From Candidatus Zhuqueibacterota bacterium (lineage in GTDB: Bacteria > Zhuqueibacterota > Zhuqueibacteria > Oceanimicrobiales > Oceanimicrobiaceae), in contig JAJDAE010000194.1 in NCBI GenBank assembly GCA_029262035.1, positions 1 to 64,000 of the forward strand: 64,000 bases of DNA, given 5' to 3'. Positions 35,417 to 43,443 of this stretch are shown one piece after another. A model generated the notes under the pieces. That model saw only the letters and a list, made by a program, of their open reading frames with translations. It ran no database searches and was not told the DNA's origin. A program made the translations under genes and the position numbers. Positions within the stretch are counted from its first letter, which is position 1. Every line of letters starts with the position of its first letter.

Positions 35417-36112
35417 ATGAAGTTAACGGAATCAACATTATATGTAATAGTGCCGGTATATAATGGGGAAAAAAATATACAAAATATTATTAATAAGTTA
35501 TCAAAACAGATCCCCCTTAAGCAGGTCATCGTCGTGAATGATGGCTCAACTGATGGAACCAATTCAGCATTGCTACAAATTGCAGACATTATCTATCTAA
35601 GCCATGACATTAATAGGGGCAAAGGGGCAGCATTAAAAACAGGTATCTCATACGCAATTAAATTGAAACAGTGTAAGCATATTATTACCTTGGATTCGGA
35701 CGGTCAGCATGATCCAAAAGAAATTCCCAAATTCATAAAAGCTGCACAAGAAACGAAAGCAGATATAATTATCGGGTCGCGTATGGCTGATTTAGCCGAT
35801 ATGCCCATTCACAGAATTTTAAGTAACAAAATCACTTCATACTTAATTAGTTTAAGAACCATGCAAGCTGTTGAAGACAGTCAATCTGGATACAGGTTAT
35901 TTAAAACTAATCTATTTAAACATGTTAAATTGATTTGCAACTATTTTGACTTTGAAACTGAAGTCCTTCTTAAAGCAGGAGCAAAAGGTTACAAAATAAC
36001 GCAAATTGAAATAGCTACAATCTATCCGCAAAATAACGTAAGTGCTATTAAAGTCATAGATATATTTCGGTTTATTAAATTATACTTGGGCAGTTTTAAA
36101 AAGGATTTTTAA
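35417..36112 (+). CDS. Family 2 glycosyltransferase, dolichyl-phosphate-mannose-synthase-like
   Basis: A 231-residue soluble GT-A enzyme. Key parts are VIVPVYNGEKNI at the start, VVNDGSTDGT (about 39-48), GKGAALKTG, and the metal/nucleotide motif LDSDGQHDP (about 93-101), with DSQSGYRLF later. It has no C-terminal membrane helices, so it is of the DPM1 class, moving a sugar from a nucleotide donor to a lipid phosphate or similar acceptor. Its stop abuts the start of the next gene (36113), a membrane protein, which suggests that the two act together. Donor and acceptor are unknown. Confidence 0.9.
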   Translation: MKLTESTLYVIVPVYNGEKNIQNIINKLSKQIPLKQVIVVNDGSTDGTNSALLQIADIIYLSHDINRGKGAALKTGISYAIKLKQCKHIITLDSDGQHDPKEIPKFIKAAQETKADIIIGSRMADLADMPIHRILSNKITSYLISLRTMQAVEDSQSGYRLFKTNLFKHVKLICNYFDFETEVLLKAGAKGYKITQIEIATIYPQNNVSAIKVIDIFRFIKLYLGSFKKDF

Positions 36113-36742
36113 ATGGAAAACACAAGCGATTCAACAGTAACTCATTCATCGAAACCCAATATTATCAGAAGGCTTTACGATTGGGTTCTATCGTGGGCTG
36201 ATTCACGCTATGGGGTGACAGCATTGTTTTTCTTATCATTTGCCGAATCTTCCTTTTTTCCAATTCCGCCGGATGTATTGTTGATAGCGCTTGCGATTTC
36301 GATACCCACAAAATCATTCAGATTTGCTTTGATTTGTACCTTAGGTTCAATTTTAGGTGGTATTTTGGGATATAGTATTGGTATTCTTGGTTATGAATCT
36401 ATAGGTAAGCCTATTATTGATCTATATAATGGGCACGCAATTATGGATGGAATTAAGGCGCAATATGACACTTATGGCTTTTGGGGAGTTCTAGTTGCTG
36501 CGGTCACTCCAATACCTTATAAAGTCTTTACAATCTCTGCCGGATTTTTTGAATTCGATTTTTTCCAGTTTATCTTTGCCTCAATTATTGGTAGAACATT
36601 TCGTTTTTTTGCCGTAGCTGCATTAATCTGGAAATTTGGTGCCCCGATAAAATCCTTTATAGATAAATACTTTAACTTGCTCGCCACTTTATTTGTTTTT
36701 TTATTGCTTCTCGGGTTCTTTGTAATTAAGTTTGCATTATAA
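36113..36742 (+). CDS. DedA/YqaA-family membrane protein
   Basis: A 209-residue membrane protein of the SNARE-associated/DedA superfamily. The conserved [20 protein letters not shown] region (about 42-61) and a later [15 protein letters not shown] (about 130-144) mark the YqaA branch. DedA relatives move lipid carriers such as undecaprenyl phosphate across the membrane. Pairing with a DPM-like glycosyltransferase fits lipid-linked sugar handling, but this is inference. The gene starts immediately after the glycosyltransferase stop, and a tRNA follows only seven bases after its own stop. Confidence 0.85.
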   Translation: MENTSDSTVTHSSKPNIIRRLYDWVLSWADSRYGVTALFFLSFAESSFFPIPPDVLLIALAISIPTKSFRFALICTLGSILGGILGYSIGILGYESIGKPIIDLYNGHAIMDGIKAQYDTYGFWGVLVAAVTPIPYKVFTISAGFFEFDFFQFIFASIIGRTFRFFAVAALIWKFGAPIKSFIDKYFNLLATLFVFLLLLGFFVIKFAL

Positions 36743-36749
36743 GATTTTT

Positions 36750-36823
36750 CGGGGCGTAGCGCAGCCCGGTAGCGCGCCACGTTCGGGACGTGGAGGTCTC
36801 CGGTTCGAATCCGGGCGCCCCGA
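36750..36823 (+). tRNA. tRNA-Pro (anticodon CGG)
   Basis: A 74-base cloverleaf: acceptor CGGGGCG (36750-36756) with CGCCCCG (36816-36822), anticodon stem CCACG/CGTGG with loop TTCGGGA (anticodon CGG), and T-loop TTCGAAT. The 3' CCA is not encoded. It begins seven bases after the YqaA stop codon, so it is either read through from that gene or its promoter lies inside the coding region. Confidence 0.95.
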
Positions 36824-36945
36824 CAAAATTTCGCCTCTTCTTAAGTAAAATAATCGCATAGTTTACATAATATATATTATATGTAAAAACATAGCCCTAG
36901 CCGAGTGCTTCCCCTTTTAAGGTATACTGGTGACTTCAGCAGGTT

Positions 36946-38352
36946 TTAACTATTTACACTTTTAATTAGCGCCTCAGCTTCCATTTTTAAAGGGCTGCTA
37001 ATTTGTGCACGGACGATCTCATGGAGATAGTTTAAAGAAAAATCATTTTGGTTTAATTGTAGATAGGTTTTCGCTAATAGGAGTTTTGTATAAAGATTGT
37101 TACTATTTAGTTGTAAAGCTTTTTCCAATTTTTCAACAGCCTTGTCGAAAGAGTTGACATTTAAGAGAGAATTTCCCCAGATAGTATAAATTATACTGTC
37201 GGCCTTATCTAATCGTTCTGCCTTCAAACAATTTTCTAAAACCATATCAAAATTTTCTAAATAATGGTATCCTATGGCCGCCTCTTTATAATAAAGACCT
37301 TTATTAGGACTAAGCTTGATGGCATTATTAAATGCACTAATTGCTTTTTCGATCATCCCGGCTCTTAAATAAGATTCTCCCAATGAAGACCAAAGAAAAT
37401 CATCATCTTTTTTATGGCTGAGATAAATTTCATACATCTTTACAGATTGCTCATAATCAGTGGCTAAAAATGACCGATATCCTTGGTAGTAATATTTGTC
37501 AAGATTAGCAATATCCACTTTAGAGATATTCTCAGGAAGTTTTATTGTTTCCTGACCAGCAGATAACTGACTAACTGAAAATATTGCTCGCTTTGCATGA
37601 TTGGTCAACTGTGGATTTGAATTAATATCTATAACATTTTTATAGAATTTTTCAGCATTCTGATTATCGTTCGTGAGGGCATATATTTTGGCTAATCCAA
37701 AATGGGCTCTCACTTCCCGGGGCGAAAGGGCTATGGTTTTTAAAAACATTCTAATTCCATCATCATAACGTTTTAGAATGCTATAAACAGCACCAAGATT
37801 AAGATATGCAAGTGGGTGCTTTGGGTAGAAAATGATGCTCTCTTTAAGATGTGTTTCGGCATTTTCAAATTTACGTGTTTTAAGATAGACGGTACCAAGA
37901 ATTAAATGCGCCTTATAATAAATTGGGCAGATATTGAGAACTCGATTTAAGTTTTCAATCGCTTCTTTGAAGTTTTGCAATTCAAAAAAAGCAATTCCCA
38001 AATTAAAATAATAGTCGGGATCATGTGGATTTAGTGCTATGGCCTTAACCCAATGATTGACGGCATTACTGTAATTCTTCTGTTTGACTAATGAGAGAGC
38101 TGCTTGATGTGAATGTTCTGCATCAGCATTAAAGTCTTTTGCTTGCCAGGAAAGTTTAACTTTGTTATTTTTGGTTATTACATCCAAGGTGGAGCTACCA
38201 TTTCCATACTTGGAAGTAAAGAACGATTTCAAAAAGGTGGCTTTCCCATCACCTTCGCCTAAATCATCAAGACGATCTTTAAAATCATCAATATCTTCTA
38301 GCTTTAGAACTACAGCGATTTTTTTAGGGGAATTAACGCTGGCAGAGTCCAT
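36946..38352 (-). CDS. TPR-repeat protein
   Basis: A 468-residue soluble protein without a signal peptide. The first 80 residues form an unrecognised charged domain (KKIAVVLKLEDIDDFKDRLDD). About ten TPR units follow, including NHWVKAIALNPHDPDYYFNLG and AYLNLGAVYSILKRYDDGIRMF. TPR proteins are binding scaffolds. It lies 135 bases downstream of csrA and on the same strand as the motility regulators, so it may belong to the same regulon. Its partner is not known. Confidence 0.8.
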   Translation of the reverse strand: MDSASVNSPKKIAVVLKLEDIDDFKDRLDDLGEGDGKATFLKSFFTSKYGNGSSTLDVITKNNKVKLSWQAKDFNADAEHSHQAALSLVKQKNYSNAVNHWVKAIALNPHDPDYYFNLGIAFFELQNFKEAIENLNRVLNICPIYYKAHLILGTVYLKTRKFENAETHLKESIIFYPKHPLAYLNLGAVYSILKRYDDGIRMFLKTIALSPREVRAHFGLAKIYALTNDNQNAEKFYKNVIDINSNPQLTNHAKRAIFSVSQLSAGQETIKLPENISKVDIANLDKYYYQGYRSFLATDYEQSVKMYEIYLSHKKDDDFLWSSLGESYLRAGMIEKAISAFNNAIKLSPNKGLYYKEAAIGYHYLENFDMVLENCLKAERLDKADSIIYTIWGNSLLNVNSFDKAVEKLEKALQLNSNNLYTKLLLAKTYLQLNQNDFSLNYLHEIVRAQISSPLKMEAEALIKSVNS

Positions 38353-38487
38353 TTACTTATTCTATCTTCATTATTTTAAGATATTAACGGCTATATCTAA
38401 CTTGATCATATGGTAAAGAATATGACTCTAAAAATCAAGTTTAATGTTATTGAAAAAATACGAAAGCGGCGGGATTAAGAAAATGGG

Positions 38488-38700
38488 CTATTTTTCACTA
38501 TTTTTAGATTTATCATCCAAGATTTCCCCTTTTGCATTTTCCTCTTGGATTCTTTCGTAAATCTCACCTCGAAAAATACTAATTTCTGTAGGGGCATCAA
38601 TTCCAAGTCTAATCTGCTTTCCGTGAATGTCAACTACTTTTATTACAATATCATCACCAATAACAATAGTTTCACCTAACTTCCTTGTCAGGACTAGCAT
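38488..38700 (-). CDS. csrA: Carbon storage regulator CsrA
   Basis: A 70-residue RNA-binding protein. The sequence opens [20 protein letters not shown] and continues [22 protein letters not shown], so nearly all conserved CsrA positions are kept, including L4, R6 and the late-strand Arg. The last 15 residues are a charged tail, as in many orthologues. CsrA dimers bind GGA-containing hairpins near ribosome-binding sites and change translation or mRNA decay. In many bacteria csrA sits with flagellar genes, and here it lies 119 bases after a FlgA-like gene and in the same direction as fliA. No FliW gene is in the window. Confidence 0.97.
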   Translation of the reverse strand: MLVLTRKLGETIVIGDDIVIKVVDIHGKQIRLGIDAPTEISIFRGEIYERIQEENAKGEILDDKSKNSEK

Positions 38701-38819
38701 ATCAATTCCTTTAATTTTATATTTAGCATAATAAGAACTATGATTAACTAATTTTGTAAAATATTGAAATAATTATAAGTAAATTAATTCTAAGATACAA
38801 GTCAATTAATTAAGGGTTA

Positions 38820-39266
38820 CTAAACTTTATTTGCACGAATCAAAACGTTGGTTTTGATTCGTGCAAATTCTTCACGTAGAAACGCTTTGTCAATTTCTCT
38901 GTGTGCAGTTTCAGCTCTAATTGTTTTGGGACCAATCACATAGGCAATATACTTTGGAAACCCGGCACTGGCAATTTTCTTCTTTATAGAAATTAAAGAT
39001 ATTTCGATTGATTCCCCTGGTGGTGGTGCGAGACCAATATTTATATTTGAAAACCGTTTTCTTATTTCTAAATTCTGAATATTAATATCGCATATATCGC
39101 CCAATACTATTTGATTTCCTACTATCAAATTTAATGGTCTTAATTTAATTCTCAAAGTTTGCTTGCTGGTAATTCGATTATTATATCCTGCATATAAAAA
39201 GGATAGAATTTGCATGAACGCGATTATAAATATAGGGATAAAAATTCTTTTAATGTATTTTGCCAT
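38820..39266 (-). CDS. flgA: Short FlgA-like protein (flagellar P-ring chaperone N-terminal part)
   Basis: A 148-residue exported protein with a hydrophobic N-terminal segment (about 7-27). The recognisable part is the SAF-like FlgA region: GDICDINIQN, then IGLAPPPGESIEISLISIKKKI and YVIGPKTIRAE. FlgA helps assemble the P-ring in the periplasm. Normal proteins are about 200-240 residues; this one stops before the second FlgA domain, at a perfect 17-pair hairpin at the 3' end of the gene. It may be a decayed or minimal form. Its place in an operon with fliA and csrA supports the flagellar call. Confidence 0.6.
   Translation of the reverse strand: MAKYIKRIFIPIFIIAFMQILSFLYAGYNNRITSKQTLRIKLRPLNLIVGNQIVLGDICDINIQNLEIRKRFSNINIGLAPPPGESIEISLISIKKKIASAGFPKYIAYVIGPKTIRAETAHREIDKAFLREEFARIKTNVLIRANKV
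38830..38867 (-). repeat. Perfect 17-base-pair hairpin at the end of flgA
   Basis: The arms at 38830-38846 and 38851-38867 are exact reverse complements (TTTGCACGAATCAAAAC and its complement), with a four-base loop. It lies inside the last codons of the FlgA-like frame, eight bases before the stop. No T-run follows on the minus strand, so it is not a canonical terminator. Confidence 0.7.
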
Positions 39267-39277
39267 GATTTTACCTC

Positions 39278-40321
39278 TTATAGTTCAAGCATGTTGATCT
39301 CGCCATAATATTTTTGAGTAATTGGCTTTGAAATTTCATTAAAGCTTTTCACAATATCACATATTTTTTTAGCATTTATTTCAATAATTTCTAATTTTTT
39401 CTTATCTCCATCTTGAAAATGTTTATCGTCTTTCCTCATTAGTTGTATATTGCCTAGAATAGGTGTAAGTGGATTGTTGATTTGATGATTTATGGTTGCC
39501 ATAGATTCTGTAATGCCACGCAAACGCTCTTTTTCCATAAGCTCTTTTTCTAATTGTTTTTGAATGGATATATCCTGCCCTAAAGCAAGAAGACCCTCTA
39601 CCCTATCGTCAAAGCTTTTCAAGTATGACAACGTAATTCCCAGTGTTATATTTTGTTTTGCCAACTTTGATTTAATCTCAAACTCCCTGTTTACAAATCC
39701 ATTTTCAAGGCCGTCCAGGCTAAACAAATCTAAGTCACGCTCAACTTCAAGAAATTCATTTAAATGCGTACCTACAATTTTTCTTGGAGAAACTCCTAAT
39801 ATTTTAGTAACCGCCTTATTAGTATAACTTATGAATCCATTTTTATCAGCCGTAATGATTAGAGCGGGACAGCTTTGCACCAAATTTTCTAAGAAATTTT
39901 TTGTATTTTCAATTGCTCGTTTTAACTCAATGTTCTCGATACTTAAATCTTTATTTATGAAAACATTTTGAATTAAATTAAGAAGTTCTTTCTGACCAAA
40001 AGGTTTTTCAATATATAGAGTGATGCCTTCTTTTAAAATTTCTCGAATTTTAGCGTCATCGTTACCTAATGCGGTCAGCATTATTACTGGTATGTTAAAA
40101 TCTGAATTGTCAGCAATTAATTGTTTGAATAATTGAATACCGTTTTTTTCTGGCATCAAATAATCTAAAATAATTAGATCGGGACACAGGTCATTGATTT
40201 TCTCGAAACCTTCATTTGCTGAAAATGCGGAAATAAAATTATACCCGGCCTTTTCGAGGATTATCTTTGTGTGAAAATGAATTGCCTTATCATCATCAAC
40301 TAATATAATTGTCTTGTTCAT
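39278..40321 (-). CDS. Receiver-PAS-HisKA protein lacking an ATPase domain
   Basis: A 347-residue cytoplasmic signalling protein. Residues 1-120 are a receiver (acidic pair in VDDDK, phospho-acceptor in LIILDYLMP, Lys in IEKPFG). A PAS domain spans about 140-255 (LENLVQSCPALIITADKNGFISYTNKAV). A HisKA-type helical pair follows with H in TINHQINNPLTPILGN (about 287-302). The protein stops right after the second helix (EINMLEL), so the HATPase domain of a kinase is absent. It may receive phosphate from another kinase. It overlaps the GAF gene by 26 bases and lies 11 bases before the FlgA-like gene. Confidence 0.8.
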   Translation of the reverse strand: MNKTIILVDDDKAIHFHTKIILEKAGYNFISAFSANEGFEKINDLCPDLIILDYLMPEKNGIQLFKQLIADNSDFNIPVIMLTALGNDDAKIREILKEGITLYIEKPFGQKELLNLIQNVFINKDLSIENIELKRAIENTKNFLENLVQSCPALIITADKNGFISYTNKAVTKILGVSPRKIVGTHLNEFLEVERDLDLFSLDGLENGFVNREFEIKSKLAKQNITLGITLSYLKSFDDRVEGLLALGQDISIQKQLEKELMEKERLRGITESMATINHQINNPLTPILGNIQLMRKDDKHFQDGDKKKLEIIEINAKKICDIVKSFNEISKPITQKYYGEINMLEL

Positions 40322-40802
40322 GCTCTACAAAATTTAAGTAAGAAAGATTATATATCTTTCGAGTAATATCCTTACAGAAGCCTTCAATCCGTTCTAACTT
40401 TTCGCCGTCAAAAGCATTTGGTGTAGTATGTCCTAAATTCAAGACCCCAATATTTCTGTTGTTAATTTCCAGAGGTATTGAAAGATAGGCCCTTATAGGG
40501 TTAAGGCCATGGCGGCTTCCACGATGAATATCTGAAAGATAGATAATCTTCCCTTTTTGAGCGACCCAAGCTGAAAGACCTGCTCCCATTGGAAAGCTTA
40601 CTGAACTGATGAAGTCGATTCCATTCCCCATTTTTATAACTTCTTCAAGTGCTTCGGTTTCTTTATCGAACAGGAAAAGAGTTCCGTCTTCGAAATCAGC
40701 TTGCTTTTTTAACTCATCAACAAAATTATTTAGTATTTCCCCCCACCTTGAATCATTAAATGACTTTACTTTTACTAAGACATCCATATCATAGTTTTCC
40801 AT
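40296..40802 (-). CDS. GAF-domain protein
   Basis: A 168-residue protein that is essentially one GAF domain: FVDELKKQADFEDGTLFLFDKET, then VSFPMGAGLSAWVAQKGKII and YLSIPLEINNRNIGVLNLGH. GAF domains bind small molecules such as cyclic nucleotides or sense redox state. It sits between fliA (one base away) and the receiver-PAS-HisKA gene, with which it overlaps, so it is probably the sensory partner of that protein. There is no output domain and no signal peptide. Confidence 0.85.
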   Translation of the reverse strand: MENYDMDVLVKVKSFNDSRWGEILNNFVDELKKQADFEDGTLFLFDKETEALEEVIKMGNGIDFISSVSFPMGAGLSAWVAQKGKIIYLSDIHRGSRHGLNPIRAYLSIPLEINNRNIGVLNLGHTTPNAFDGEKLERIEGFCKDITRKIYNLSYLNFVEHEQDNYIS

Positions 40803-40803
40803 A

Positions 40804-41568
40804 TTAATTTAATACTTCTTGTTGTAATACCCCTTTTAATGAGTCTAATGCTTTGCTATGGATTTGGGAGACACGCGACTCTGTAATGTTCAATACTTGC
40901 CCTATTTCTTTCAGTGTTAATTCTTCATAATAGTAAAGGGCCATTACAATTTTTTCCTGTTCATTCAATCCTTCAATTGCCTCAACCAACAAACCCTTCA
41001 TCTCAACGGTTTCCATACCGCGAAGTGGGTTTTCTGATTGCTTGTTTTCTAGCAGATCATACATCGAGGTTAATTGCTCATTATCCTCGGCTCTGCTTCC
41101 ATCTAAGGAAAGTAAAGATGCCTTGGAGACTTCGAGCAGTACACCACCATATTCCTCAATTCCCATGTCTAACTCATTTGCAATTTCATGGCTGGTGGCT
41201 GATCTTCCCAACCCTTTTTCAAGACGCTCACTGGCTCTTTCGACCATTCTAGCCTTGGAACGCAATGACCGGGGTGCCCAGTCCAATGTTCGCAATTCAT
41301 CAAGTATTGCACCCTTAATTCTTGGCAAGACAAAGGTTTCGAACTTAACACCTTGCTGTGGATCAAATCTCTCCAGCGCACCAATTAGCCCCATAACCCC
41401 GGCACTCAACAAATCATTATAGTCAACACAAGTTGGCAGTGAGAACATCATTTTACCAGCAACATATTTCACAAGAGGTAAGTATTGAACCAACAGTTTC
41501 TCGCGCACCTCCTGGCTACGGTAAGCTGTGTACTCTTGCCAAAGATTGTTATTCATAACAGCCTTCAT
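40804..41568 (-). CDS. fliA: RNA polymerase sigma factor of the FliA/WhiG (sigma-28) class
   Basis: A 254-residue group 3 sigma factor. Region 2 contains LVKYVAGKMMFSLPTCVDYNDLLSAGVMGLIGALERFDP and the FETFVLPRIKGAILDELRTLDWAPRSLR block typical of FliA. Region 3 is KARMVERASERLEKGLGR..., and region 4 ends in an HTH, LTLKEIGQVLNITESRVSQIHSKAL. FliA drives late flagellar and chemotaxis genes and is normally held by FlgM, which is not seen here. ATG 41568 is preceded by GGGAGA eight bases upstream. A sigma-54-type promoter at 41635-41649 probably controls it. It heads an operon with GAF, receiver, FlgA-like and perhaps csrA. Confidence 0.93.
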   Translation of the reverse strand: MKAVMNNNLWQEYTAYRSQEVREKLLVQYLPLVKYVAGKMMFSLPTCVDYNDLLSAGVMGLIGALERFDPQQGVKFETFVLPRIKGAILDELRTLDWAPRSLRSKARMVERASERLEKGLGRSATSHEIANELDMGIEEYGGVLLEVSKASLLSLDGSRAEDNEQLTSMYDLLENKQSENPLRGMETVEMKGLLVEAIEGLNEQEKIVMALYYYEELTLKEIGQVLNITESRVSQIHSKALDSLKGVLQQEVLN

Positions 41569-41634
41569 AATAATTCTCCCTAACTAAGATTCTTTGGATG
41601 GATACCCGGAACAATTTTGCATGCAGCCATTTTC

Positions 41635-41649
41635 GCAACATCTATGCCA
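41635..41649 (-). promoter_or_regulatory. Sigma-54-type promoter upstream of fliA
   Basis: On the minus strand TGGCAT, five bases, then TTGCG: GG (41648-41647) and GC (41636-41635) are exactly 10 bases apart, as sigma-54 requires. The expected start, near 41624, leaves a leader of about 55 bases. The neighbouring NtrC-type activator is the natural partner. Confidence 0.65.
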
Positions 41650-41820
41650 GCAAGAAGCTTGCTTTATTATTGATACAAATTTGAAGAAAAGAATAAGAAC
41701 ATGAAGTTTAGATAACGAGGTAAGTCTTTTATTTACAAAATTAAACGCTGGGGAGACTCTTAATGGGCAAATAAATTAATCTGTAATTTATACGGATTTT
41801 TCATTTTAACTAGTACTTTG

Positions 41821-41861
41821 AACCGGAAAATTTTTCTGGTTACCAGAAAAATTTTCCGGTT
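41821..41861 (-). repeat. Perfect 19-base-pair inverted repeat at the end of the activator gene
   Basis: Arms AACCGGAAAATTTTTCTGG (41821-41839) and its exact complement (41843-41861) flank a three-base loop. It overlaps the stop codon of the NtrC-type gene. It probably stops or protects the 3' end of that transcript, though there is no T-run after it. Confidence 0.75.
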
Positions 41862-43245
41862 AATCTTCTTCTCCTTGGTGGCCATCCGCTTTGTATTCAT
41901 TTAACTTATTTCTCAACGTTCTACCGGTAATCCCTAATTTTTGAGCGGCATGGGTTTTATTCCCGTTACTTTCTTTCAAAACCTTTAATATATAAAGTCG
42001 TTCAAGTTTTTTGAGTGTTAAATCATCGGGCAAATTTTCGCTCTGAGTTGTTTTATTTCTATAAATACCTTCCATATTATCTTCTAAAAAAAGATGTTTA
42101 GTTTTAATACTTCCTTCTTTACAAATAACAACTGCCCGCTCAATTGTATTTTCCAGTTCACGAACATTGCCCGGCCAATTATGTTTCATTAGTTTGTTCA
42201 AAGCTGATGCATCTATCTTTTTGACAGTCCTGTTATTTTGAGCAGAATATTTTTCAATAAAATGTCCAACCAGTAATGGAATATCTACTTTCCTTTCTTT
42301 TAAACGAGGCAAACGAATTGGAACTACATTTAATCGATAAAATAAATCTTCGCGAAAATTGCCTTCAGAAACTTCATTTTGTAATTTACGGTTTGTAGTA
42401 GCAACTATCCGGACATCAACTTTTATGGGTGTTGGGTTACCAACCTTTTCAAATTCCTTTTCTTGTAAAACGCGTAAAAGTTTTGTTTGCAGGTTAATCG
42501 TTGTTTCACTAATTTCGTCCAAAAGTAGTGTCCCGGCGTCAGCCATTTCAAACCGACCCTTTGTACTTCTTATCGCACCAGTAAAGGAACCCTTTTCGTG
42601 ACCAAATAATTCACTTTCTGCTAACCCTTCAGGTATTGCCGCCAAGTTGGTTTTAATAAAAGGCATATCTTTTCTATCACTTAACTGGTGAATTGCTTTT
42701 GCTATCACCTCTTTTCCTGTTCCACTTGCACCCTGTAATAACACGGTTGCATTTGTTGGCGCCACCATTTCGATCGTTTCAAAAACTTTTTTCATTTCCG
42801 GGCTATTCCCGACAATATTTTCTATATTATATCGTTTGCCCAACTCAAACTTAAGCTGTGCATTTTCTTTGACCAAGCGCTGATATTTAAAAAATTTGTC
42901 AACGGTTAACTCTATTTCATCCAGGGAAAAGCCTTTGGTTAAATAATCATACGCGCCTTCCTTTATAGCTTCAACTGCACTTTCTACAGAGCTATGCGCT
43001 GTAATTACTATAACACCGGTATCGGGATCTTTCTCTTTGGTTAACCTTAATATTTCAAGCCCGTTTAAATCGGGAAGATAAACGTCTGTAATAACAAGAT
43101 CGAAATGCTCTCTATTCAATAAATCGAGAGCAATTTTTCCATTGTCAGCAATTTTGATATTAAAAGGTTTCTTTTTGAGCACTTCATAAAGCATCCCGCT
43201 TATCATAGGCTCATCATCTATAACTAAAATATTGGGTTTATTCAT
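41860..43245 (-). CDS. NtrC-family sigma-54-dependent response regulator
   Basis: A 461-residue activator. The receiver (1-120) has D10/D11, phospho-acceptor D54 in VITDVYLP, and a C-terminal Lys in YLTKGF. The AAA+ domain (about 138-375) has Walker A GASGTGKE, the sigma-54 loop as GSFTGA in place of GAFTGA, Walker B LLLDEIS and an R-finger region RVVATT-like. A Fis-type HTH closes the protein (LKESNGNKTHAAQKLGITGRTLRNKL). A TTG 51 bases upstream (43296) is in frame but overlaps the -12 element of its promoter, so I take ATG 43245. It is probably a FleR/FlrC-type flagellar activator, from its position beside fliA. Confidence 0.93.
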   Translation of the reverse strand: MNKPNILVIDDEPMISGMLYEVLKKKPFNIKIADNGKIALDLLNREHFDLVITDVYLPDLNGLEILRLTKEKDPDTGVIVITAHSSVESAVEAIKEGAYDYLTKGFSLDEIELTVDKFFKYQRLVKENAQLKFELGKRYNIENIVGNSPEMKKVFETIEMVAPTNATVLLQGASGTGKEVIAKAIHQLSDRKDMPFIKTNLAAIPEGLAESELFGHEKGSFTGAIRSTKGRFEMADAGTLLLDEISETTINLQTKLLRVLQEKEFEKVGNPTPIKVDVRIVATTNRKLQNEVSEGNFREDLFYRLNVVPIRLPRLKERKVDIPLLVGHFIEKYSAQNNRTVKKIDASALNKLMKHNWPGNVRELENTIERAVVICKEGSIKTKHLFLEDNMEGIYRNKTTQSENLPDDLTLKKLERLYILKVLKESNGNKTHAAQKLGITGRTLRNKLNEYKADGHQGEED

Positions 43246-43292
43246 GGTTATCAATTCATCTAATTTAATGACTACTAGGAAATTTTTTCCAT

Positions 43293-43307
43293 GCAACCTG
43301 TGTGCCC
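43293..43307 (-). promoter_or_regulatory. Sigma-54-type promoter upstream of the NtrC-type gene
   Basis: On the minus strand GGGCAC, five bases, then TTGCA; GG (43306-43305) and GC (43294-43293) are 10 bases apart. The start would be near 43282, 37 bases before ATG 43245. The activator may therefore control its own synthesis. Confidence 0.65.
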
Positions 43308-43443
43308 AAATTTTTACATTCTCTATCTTACTTATTTATTAATACTTAGGCTATTTATGGAAAATTGAAAGACTGGGGAAAGTGTTCAGGAATTGCACTC
43401 ACTGGTAAACAAATTACCACTTTTTGAAAGTGAGGATTTAAAA

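Noticed and set aside
43246-43296. TTG start at 43296 for the NtrC-type regulator.
   Set aside because: It overlaps the -12 element of the likely promoter, and a receiver domain starting MNKPNILVIDDE at 43245 is complete.
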